A DNA stretch of 64,000 nucleotides from Monodelphis domestica (Eukaryota > Chordata > Mammalia > Didelphimorphia > Didelphidae): the NCBI RefSeq assembly GCF_027887165.1, contig NC_077230.1:327344415-327408414 (forward strand), in the 5' to 3' direction. Positions within the stretch are counted from its first letter, which is position 1. Each line of letters begins with the position of its first letter. Position numbers and translations under genes: made by a program. This document shows, one piece after another, positions 55,441 to 64,000 of the stretch. The notes under the pieces were generated by a model. The model did no database searches and had not been told where the DNA came from. It worked only from the letters and a program-made list of their open reading frames with translations.

Positions 55441-56276
55441 AAGCAACAAAGCTACAGATGACAAAACAATGAGAATTTAAGGATGTACATAATGAAATAT
55501 TACATAGTATTTATGTTAAAGAATTTAATGAAGAAGTAGAAATAAGTTTGGTGAAAACAGAATTTACATGAAATACTGAGATTCCTTTGGATATTAAAAA
55601 AAAGCAGTTTCCAAGTTGTTTTTGCATCTATATTTTGTTTCTTCAACTTGACCATACATTTTGGAAGGAACAAAGTCTTATTTTACTTCTAGTGGATCAC
55701 CCCAGAGATTTATTCTTGGTACTGTTATCTTCAACATTGATTTAGATGAAAGCATCAATCTAATGAGATGAAGTTTAACAGTGAATAATGGAGATGGAAA
55801 GCTGGAAAGGTCAGGATGCCTCTTAACTGTATGTACACTTGGTGTTAAGTCACTTGCCTTCTCAGTGCTGTCAATCACAGAACAGCTGTGGGTCGGCCCT
55901 GGGAGCTTTTCTCCTGTGAGTTCCCTGCACTAGTGAAAATGTAGGGACAAACAAACTGGGAAGGACTTGCCAATACTTCTGTTAAAGAACAACAAAACTC
56001 TATAAGTAGCAGCTAAAAGAAGTCTGACTAGACAAAAACGGTTTATGTGAACAAGGCCTCTGAGTTTTAAAGGAACTATGAGCACAATTCAACATGATGA
56101 CAGAAAAGCCTCAAAAGCTAATACACTATCAGATTATGGTAGAAAAAGCAAAGTTTCCAGAACAATGGAAGCGATATAGCCATTGTACTCTGCTTGCTTA
56201 GACCACAGTGGAGTAATGGGTTTAGTTCAGGGTATCATCTATTATAGGTTACACAGCATTGAACAGTGGTGAGGAG

Positions 56277-57235
56277 AGAGAAATCAGGATGTCCATTATC
56301 ACCAATATTATTCAGTATGATATCTGAAATGCTAGCAATAGCAACAAGAGGAGGAAAAAAACTGAAGGAATCAGAATGGGCAAAGAGGTAATAAAAATGA
56401 TTTCTAAGAATATGAGCCATTTTATCACCTCTCACCTAGCAGATTGGCCAATATGACACCAAAAGAAAGTAATGAATGTTGGAGGGGCAAAATTGGGACA
56501 TTAATGCACTGCTGGTGGAGTTATGAATTGATCCAATCATTCTTGAGGACAATTTGGAATTATTCCCAAAAGGGCTTTAAAAGACTGTCTGCCCTTTGAT
56601 CCAGCCATAGCACTGCCAGGTTTGTTCCCCAAAGAGATCATAAGGAAAAAGACTTGTACAAGAATATTCATAGCTGCGCTCTTTGTGGTGGCAAAAAATT
56701 GGAAAATGAGGGGATGCCCTTTGATTGGGGAATGGCTGAACAAAATGTGGTATATGTTGGTGATGGAATATTATTGCACTGAAAGGAATAATAAACTGGA
56801 GAAATTCCACGTGAACTGGAATGACCTATAGGAACTGATGCAGAGTGAAAGGAGCAGAACCAGAACATTGTACTCAGAGACAGGTACACTGTGGCACAAT
56901 CAAACATAATGGACTTCTCTACTAGCAGCAACGCAATGATCCAGGACAATCCAAAGGAACTTATGAAAAAGAACACTATCCACATCCAGAGAAAGAACTT
57001 TGGGAGTAGAAACACAGAAGAAAAACACAGAATCGATCACGTGGTTCGATAGGGATATGATTAGGGTTTTGATGTTAAAGGATTACTCTACTTCAAATAT
57101 GAATAACATGGAAATACATTTTGAACCATGATACATGTATAACTCAGTGGAATTGCTCTTCAGCTCAGGGAGGGGGGAGGGAAGGGAGGGAATTGTGAAT
57201 CATGTAACCATGGAAAAATATTCTAAATAGAGTAT
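56277..57235 (+). mobile_element. L1 relic: ORF2 fragment fused to 3' end
   Basis: 56277-56395 encodes an L1 ORF2 RT-region fragment (CPLSPILFSMISEMLAIATR in broken form). It is joined directly near 56400 to the ORF2 C-terminal region and 3' UTR (tagcagattggccaatatga onward), so an internal deletion of several kb is evident. It ends with a G-rich ggaggggggagggaagggag stretch near 57180. Inverted relative to the copy at 39446-40370. Confidence 0.88.
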
Positions 57236-57239
57236 GAGC

Positions 57240-57870
57240 CATTCTCCAATTGATAATCATAGGAGATGAACAGTTTTGGATGATGAAATCAAAGCTATGT
57301 ATATGACAAAATGCTCTAAATCATTATTGATTAGAAAACTGCAAATCTGAACTCTCAGATATTATCTCACACTTAGCAGATTTGCTAAAATGATAAAATG
57401 GGAGGGATTTGGAAAAGTGGGGACACAAATACAACACTGTTGGAACTGTGAACTGATCCAACCATTTTGGAGAGCAATTTGGAATTACTCCCAAAGAATT
57501 ATAAAACTGTATATCCTTTGATCCACCAATGCCACTATTAGGTCTGTTTCCCAAACGAGACCAGGGAAAAAAGAAAAGCATCTATTCATAGTAGTATCCT
57601 TTGTGGAAGCAAAGAACTAGACATTGAGAGGGAATCCATCAACTGTAGAATGCCAAACAAATTGTGATATATGATAGTGATGGAATATTATACTTGGTAA
57701 GAAATGAAGATTAAGTACATTTTAAAATAGGGAAAGACCTACATGTAATTATGAAAGCTGAAATGAACAGAACCAAGAGAACATTATATCCAGTAACAGA
57801 ACTGTTGTTTGAAGAATAACAATGAAGGTCTACCTCTAGAGAAAGAACAGATAAAAAGAAACATGCATGT
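57240..57870 (+). mobile_element. Older L1 3' fragment, plus strand
   Basis: gccattctccaattgataat, actgtgaactgatccaacca, ttggagagcaatttggaatt, aatgccactattaggtctgt, gatggaatattatacttggt and gaacagaaccaagagaacat parallel the text of the previous L1, but are more diverged. Directly abuts it in the same orientation. Confidence 0.85.
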
Positions 57871-58119
57871 CATAGTTTTATATATGAATATTTTATCAAA
57901 AGATTCCCGCTTTAGTGTAAGAACAGGAAGGAGAAAGAAACCTGGAAACTTCATTGCAGCAAGAAAACAAAGAAATTATGAATTTTTTCTTTAAAAAAGA
58001 GGGATGGTGGAAAATCAAATAACCAAAATGAAAAATTAATGAGATAAAATTATAGCAAAGAAGAAATAAAAGTAATTGCCACCCTTCTCCCAAAAGAAAA
58101 GGTAGTGAGGAGGGTCAAT

Positions 58120-58332
58120 CAGTGATGGTGAACCTTTTAGAGAGTAAGTACCCAAACTGCACCCTGAGGCTGCATGTAAGCTGTCCCCCTTACCCCAGAC
58201 AGGGGAAGGAGGAAGTGCTTCCAGTGGCTGCTGGGCAGAGGGGCACATCATGTGAGAAATTACCTCAGGAATGGTGGAGAGGGGGAGGGAACTAGCCCCT
58301 CCAGCATGTGTGCCATAGGTTTACCAAACATG
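58120..58332. mobile_element. hAT-type MITE (diverged copy)
   Basis: Left end CAGTGATGGTGAACCTTTTA, right end reading ccataggtttaccaaacatg, an imperfect inverted match to the left. Shares internal text with 59810-60105 (aaccttttagaga, ccccttaccc, gctgctgggcag). No obvious 8 bp duplication remains. Confidence 0.7.
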
Positions 58333-58778
58333 GTTCTAGACTATGCCATCTAAAGACTATTTAAACTAAAAGAAAGTGAATGAGGATGAAAGAGAGGAGA
58401 TACTAATTGCTTTTGAGCATTTGGAAAACTAATACTTAGAAAAAGTATTATACTTGTTCTATTTGGGCTTGCAGGACAAAACTCAATAGGACCAATGAAT
58501 AAATGTTATAGAGAGGCGAATTTGGAGTTAATGTGAGGAAAATCTAAAACACAAATTTGTCCAAAACCAGAACAGTGAATTCCCCATCTCTATAAGACTT
58601 CAAAATCAAGTCCAGATGACAATAGGTCAAGAATATTTTAAAGGTGAATATATTCCCTTATAGTTTTTTATATTTTCTAATTCTTATCTCACACAAGTAC
58701 TAGGCATATAGTAAATATGAAATACTTATGGACTAATTCATAGATCCCTAAAAATTATTATAAAGCTTATATTAACTA

Positions 58779-59618
58779 CAGGCATGCCTTATTTTATTGC
58801 AATTTGATTTACTGTACTTCATAAATATTCCTTTTTTTAAAAAAAGAAACTCAAGGTTTGTGGCAACCCTGTTTTGAACAAGGTTATTGGCCCCATTTTC
58901 CCAATAGTACATGCTCATGTTATGTCTTGTTATGTCTCTGTGTCACATCTTTGTAATTTGGGCAATATTTCACACTTTTTCATTATTATATCTGTTACAA
59001 TAATATGTGATCAGTGATTTTTGATATTATTGTTTAGTCACTTTGGGGTGACACAAACCATGTCCATATAAGAGAAAGAACAGAATACATAAATGCTATG
59101 TGTTTTCTGATCGCTCTACCAACCAACTGTTCCCCACTCGCAACCCCTCCTCTGGCCTCTCTATTCCCTGAGACACAACAATATGGAAATTAGGACAAAT
59201 AATAACCCTACAATAGTCTCTAAGTGTTCAAGTGAAAAGGAAGTCAATCATTGCAGTATACTTGATTATTGACTTATTTTAATAAATTGCCAATGTCTCC
59301 TGAACCTTCAACAACCAGCACCCTGAACAGTCATGAAAACAAGCCTCCCCTTTCAACCATACCATCTCCATACCACCCACAAAACATTACAGCTGGCTGA
59401 AGGCTCAGAAGACGGTTAGCATTTTTTAGGAATAAAGTATTTTTAATTAAGTTATGTACATTGTTTTTTTTTAATGAAATAATACTATTGCACACATAAT
59501 AAACTATAGTATAATGTAAACATTAATTTTATATGCACTGGGAAACCAAAAAATTCAGGTGACTCACTTTATTGCTGTGGTCTGGAACCAAACCTACAAT
59601 ATCTCTGAGGTATGCCTA
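58779..59618 (+). mobile_element. Tigger1 (TcMar) DNA transposon, internally deleted
   Basis: Left TIR CAGGCATGCCTTATTTTATT and right end gaggtatgccta, flanked by TA on both sides (58777-58778 and 59619-59620). Interior blocks, such as gtttgtggcaaccctgtttt, ccctgagacacaacaatatg, aataaccctacaatagtctc and ctggctgaaggctcagaaga, match Tigger1 ends. The transposase is deleted between about 59250 and 59280, leaving 840 bp. Strand is given by Tigger1 orientation. Confidence 0.92.
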
Positions 59619-59809
59619 TAATGACTTTTACTACATAATTGTAGTTTAATTAACACAGAATATATTTATTAAATGCTCCAGAGTACATTACTGGAGAATT
59701 CATTTTCTAGCACAGATTTTTGGGCTAATGACCAGTGCCCAAATTAGACAATAACCAGATGAAAATGAAAAGAAGGAAATTACTATACTATTGCTTAGTT
59801 ATACTAGAA

Positions 59810-60105
59810 TAGTGGCGAACCTTTTAGAGATCGTGTCCCATGACCCACCTCCCTAACTGAGTACTGGGTGCATCTTCCCCTTACCCTACACAGGGGAGGT
59901 ATAAAGCACTCCCGATGGGCTGCTGGGCAGATGGGCGGGGATGTGAAAAAATATTTTCAGTCACAGAGGAGAGGGGAAGGGGAAGAGTTCCATCTGAGTC
60001 CCTCTGACTTTCTAGCAATGGACTTGGGGGTGTTATAGCCAAGTGCTCAGAGAGAGTGCTCTGTGTGTCATCTTTGGCACACATGCCTTGGGTTCACCAT
60101 AACTA
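59810..60105. mobile_element. hAT-type MITE with 8 bp target-site duplication
   Basis: Ends TAGTGGCGAACC and GGTTCACCATAACTA are imperfect inverted repeats. The host sequence TACTAGAA occurs exactly on both sides (59802-59809 and 60106-60113), the 8 bp duplication expected for hAT transposition. 296 bp, noncoding. Confidence 0.9.
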
Positions 60106-60294
60106 TACTAGAAAGTCACAGGGGGGAAAAGAAGAAAATCCTCTTTTAATAGGTTTATGTTGAATCCCTGTAGCAGAAAGCATATTTGTGCTAAATGCTT
60201 AAATAGTTTTAGATAAAACCCTATTATATTTTTTTTCATGATAATCACTGGAATTTGTGTTTATGATAAACAATTTCTTCTGCTTCAATAGTCA

Positions 60295-60955
<661 letters not shown>

Positions 60956-61400
60956 GCTTTTTTTTGTTCTTTTTATTTATGCTGTAGTTACTGTATATTT
61001 TTCCCATGGATCTGTTTATTTCCCTTTGAACTGACAAGTTTTCTCATGCATTTCCATACTATGTTTAATATAGCTTCTATTTTGATAAGATTCCATTATA
61101 TTCATGTGTTATAATTTGTTTAGCTATGCCCTAACTAATGGATATCTCCTTTGTTTTCCATACTTTGCTACTTTACAGGAAGTATTGCTATAAATATTCT
61201 GCAGTATGTGAGACCTTGTTTTAAATCTTTGACCACTTTAAGTTATAAGGGTAACATTATGATCTTTGGATCAAAGGGTATGGACATTTTTAATCATTTT
61301 CTTAGTATAATTCCAAATTGTTTTCCAAAAGGATTGGACTAATTTACAGCTCTACCAACAGTGCATTAGTGTATCTGCCTTTCTGAAGACCTTCAAGTAT
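60956..61400 (-). mobile_element. Old L1 3' fragment, minus strand
   Basis: Antisense L1 tail: cccatggatctgtttatttc, catttccatactatgtttaa, ccattatattcatgtgttat, ttttccaaaaggattggact and cagctctaccaacagtgcat. Diverged relative to 39446-40370. Confidence 0.75.
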
Positions 61401-61554
61401 TAATTATTCAGTTCATGACCTTTACTAATTTTCTGGCTATGAGATTAAACCTTAGGGTTGTTTTTTATAATATTTATCTTATTAGTAGGGTTATGGAATA
61501 ATTTTTCCTAAGGTTTACAGTAGCAAATAATTTTTTAAGGGTCATTTGTAGAGG

Positions 61555-61679
61555 CAGCTAAGTAGTGCAGTGGATAGAGCACTGAGCTTGCAGTCTGGAA
61601 AACCTGAGTTCAAATCCAGCCTTTGATATTTTCTTAGCTATGTGATCTTGGGCAGGCCATTTAATCTCTCTAAGCCTCA
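61555..61679 (+). repeat. SINE 5' half (MAR1-type), plus strand
   Basis: aggcagctaagtagtgcagt head, cctgagttcaaatccagcct, tgtgatcttgggcaggccat, tttaatctctctaagcctca. It ends exactly where the LTR begins, so the LTR insertion probably cut it. Confidence 0.85.
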
Positions 61680-61962
61680 TGTAAAAATAGGCTCAAATTT
61701 AGCACTCCAATCCCCAGAATCCTTTGCTCCACTTCCCCAGAGTGCTTTGTAATCACACTGAATTCTCGCCTGGGCAAGAACACAAATGATTATTTAAAGG
61801 AGTTCTCCGCCTACTGAGGGGCTCTGTGGCCTAGACACGTGTTTTCTTATCCTGTATTTTCTTTAATCCTCAATCTTTAATAAACCTCATAAAAATATAA
61901 TACTCCTTGCAGAGAGAAACTAATTTCTCCTGCCTCAGTTTCCCTAAATTTTAATCTTTACA
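61680..61962 (+). repeat. LTR (283 bp), plus strand, 5' LTR of a small ERV remnant
   Basis: TGTAAAAATAGG start and ...TTTACA end. TATTTAA at about 61791 and tttaataaacctcataaaaa polyadenylation signal at 61877. Two bases after its end begins a primer-site-like TGGCGACCTACTGGGAGA. Same family as 45445-45770. Confidence 0.82.
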
Positions 61963-61964
61963 GT

Positions 61965-61982
61965 TGGCGACCTACTGGGAGA
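61965..61982 (+). promoter_or_regulatory. Putative ERV primer-binding site
   Basis: TGGCGACCTACTGGGAGA sits at the canonical place, two bases after the LTR end. The first eight bases equal those at 34046-34039 (minus). I do not assign the tRNA. Confidence 0.6.
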
Positions 61983-62634
61983 AAAAGACTCTCAATCTTC
62001 TGATTCTTTTCTGATCTTTAGTTCAGCTTTTAATAGCTAGTGCCTAGAAATTTTTTCTTTTTTTTTTTGATCTACTTTTCTCTAGCCGAGGTTTACTTTT
62101 ACCCTTGCAAAGCTGCTGCTTGTTCCAGCCATTAGATAGCTCACAGGCTCGCTCCGGACCTGTTGCATTTGCTGCCCACCCCACCTGACTCGGCTGGCCG
62201 CTTCCTGTCTGCAGCCCCGATCCTGACCTCTCTCCCTCCTCACCGGGTACTCCAGTTCCCGGCCTTGCGTTCCTGCCACAACCCACCCCAGTGGTCTCTT
62301 GCCCATCTGGCCCAGCCGATCCTAGTCCAGCAAAAACTGGCCTCCGACCCAGATGGCTCATCACCCCAGCCCCAGACCCACGAGCTCGACCCCAGCCAGC
62401 TCATCACCTAGATCCTTGGAGCAGAACTCTCAGGACTCATTTCTACCAGCTGGTAACAGGGGATTGAGCTCCACGTGGGCGGAGTGGCTTGGAGGAAGGG
62501 AAGAAAAAAGGCTTTTTCATGCAGGAACTTAAAAGCAATGGCTATTTTAGAAGGATGCCTTTTAATTGCATTGATCCTTTTATTGACTTCACCTGTATTC
62601 CTTTTAGCTAACTTTGGGGAAAAAACTCTGCTTC
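61983..62634 (+). pseudogene. ERV leader and gag-position ORF start, cut by SINE
   Basis: A GC-rich leader (62090-62420) follows the primer site. ATG at 62538 opens a frame whose first ~22 residues are hydrophobic (MAILEGCLLIALILLLTSPV), then FLLANFGEKTLL. A SINE interrupts it at about 62635, and no later retroviral motif follows in frame. Position (about 560 nt after the primer site) is where gag usually begins, yet the sequence looks like a signal peptide or anchor. An env or accessory product after a large deletion is the alternative. Confidence 0.45.
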
Positions 62635-62790
62635 TCAGGGAATTGAGAGCCAGGCCTAAAGACATGCAGTCCTGGGTTAAAATATGGCCTCAGATACTTC
62701 CCAGCTGTGGGGCCCTGGATGGGTCCCTTAAACCCCATTGCCTAGCCCTTACCACTCTGCCTTTGGACAATAGACATTTAAATGGATAAT
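62635..62790 (+). repeat. SINE (WSINE1-like), plus strand, 5'-truncated
   Basis: gggaattgagagccaggcct, cctgggttaaaatatggcct, cccagctgtggggccctgga, ccattgcctagcccttacca; the tail is degraded (ggacaatagacatttaaatgg). Inserted in the ERV remnant. Confidence 0.88.
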
Positions 62791-64000
62791 TAATAAAAAA
62801 AAATACCTAAGGAACTTTAAAGACTGGAGGTTATGATTTTTAATGCATTTCAGACTCCAATGGTTTATACAAATCTCTGTATTCTAATGCATTTTTTGTT
62901 TAAGGTATAACTTTGTGATTTTAAGTTCATATATTACTGGATTCAATATTATTCTGTTATACTGATTCATTTTAATGTACTGGGTTAACTACTGTTAAAT
63001 TCTATTGTTTTTCCCCTATAACTGTGCTGAACAAATATTAGTGATTAAGCCCATATATGAAAACACAGCTTTTTTCTATTTTTGCCTTTGTAAATTGTCA
63101 CATAGAGGATAGATGGACTTCAGAACTGGTTACAATTGCTATAACAACCTTTGGAAAATTTAATGTGCTAAATATCTCAACTGGTTTTAAGGGTTTTTTA
63201 AATATGATTTTTGAAATTTTTCTTAACAATCTCTGGTTATTTTTGCCAGCCCCTATCCCCAAGGTAAGGCCCATAGCTGAAGTGAAATACAATTATAAAC
63301 CCCAACCTTCCCACATGTGAATGGAAGTTGGGAAGTTAATCTCGGGGCATTTGTACTCCTAAAAAGCCTCCAAAAAAGGAGCACCCCTTTATTTATACTC
63401 TTCAGCTCACTACTTAACTTCCACCAGAATGATATATAGATTTCTTGATTATGTTCTTAACCCAAGATGAGTTTTACTTTGTTTTAAAAATGTTTAATTA
63501 CGAAGGTTGAAAGATTACTACGTTTGTAAAAAATTGTGACAAATATCCATCAATTCATAGATTTAAAAATGCCATACAGCAACTTATGTGAAATATGATA
63601 GTGTGTTTGTTTGCTATTGTAATTAATTGGGCTATTGAGAATTTTGGGGATATTGATATCTACATATTTGTACTAGTGTTCAATTCATTTGTCATACTCA
63701 CAGTAGAGCATGGCCAGACATGAAGAGGAAATGGATCTCATTTTTGGTGAGAAAGCCTTGTATGCTATATTTTATTAGCTGACACAGTATATCAATGATT
63801 ATAAGCTATATTTTTGAATTTTAAAGCTCTTTTATTATTATATTTTTCTTGCATGTGCAATATACTTTTTCAGGTTTTTTTTTCTCTCCTTTTTATATTT
63901 GAAGCACATGTCACCAGCATTAACATTTTCTTTAACTTTTTTACTTTTCAGTAATATCAGTTTAAGATACATTTGCCAATGCATACCCCAAAAAGCTTGT
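62790..64000. other. AT-rich sequence to window end; TMEM135 intron or ERV interior
   Basis: No motif recognised. The 63057-63320 plus frame (87 codons) has a hydrophobic middle and no domain. It might be ERV interior continuing from 62634, but I find no CCHC, protease, RT or integrase signature. I looked for the next TMEM135 exon on minus and did not see it. Confidence 0.4.

Overview
This is a stretch of marsupial nuclear DNA, mostly gene-poor. Three observations support that. Copies of the marsupial MAR1 CORE-SINE and of a second tRNA-headed, WSINE1-like SINE occur every few kilobases. There are marsupial-type L1 3' ends, ancient L2/CR1/MIR debris and old DNA transposons (Tigger1, hAT and TA-target MITEs). 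CpG is scarce outside a few short islands. The WSINE1-like family hints at an Australian lineage rather than an opossum, but that is an inference from memory of the families.

The only host gene I can identify is TMEM135. Its last four coding exons lie on the minus strand at 60352-60428, 54920-55018, 54045-54112 and 51090-50958. All have matching splice sites and phases and encode about 125 C-terminal residues. A repeat-poor 3' UTR runs to about 48985. Upstream exons must lie beyond the right edge. The left 48 kb is the intergenic region downstream of TMEM135; the neighbouring mammalian gene there (RAB38 in human) is not in the window.

Layout: 1-13.4 kb is A-rich unknown sequence, SINE/MIR clusters, a CpG-bearing segment with overlapping ORFs (2.75-3.2 kb), and CR1/L2/L3-like relics. 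13.5-15.85 kb is an inverted L1 with its 5' UTR. 19.7-20.8 kb holds LTR fragments. 20.8-25.3 kb holds CR1-like relics around a ~0.6 kb TTC/GAA triplet tract. 26.3-27.2 kb is an L2 split by a TA-flanked MITE. 30.06-34.97 kb is a 3'-truncated endogenous retrovirus (ERV) on the minus strand with its 5' LTR, followed by two other LTRs on the plus strand to 36.6 kb. 37-43 kb is SINEs, an L1 3' end and a GC-rich patch. 45.4-48.3 kb is a plus-strand LTR beside a degraded minus-strand gag/integrase block. 48.9-64 kb is TMEM135, whose introns carry a nested SINE pair, two L1 tails, a Tigger1 deletion derivative, two related hAT MITEs and a small ERV 5' end (LTR, primer site, leader).

The ERV genes are frameshifted or truncated and are relics. 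The most unusual signals are: (a) the Gag-position reading frames of three separate ERVs each begin with a hydrophobic, membrane-anchor-like segment; (b) the TTC tract's interruptions recur at 63 bp spacing; (c) several insertions have intact target-site duplications or clean nesting and so give relative dates.
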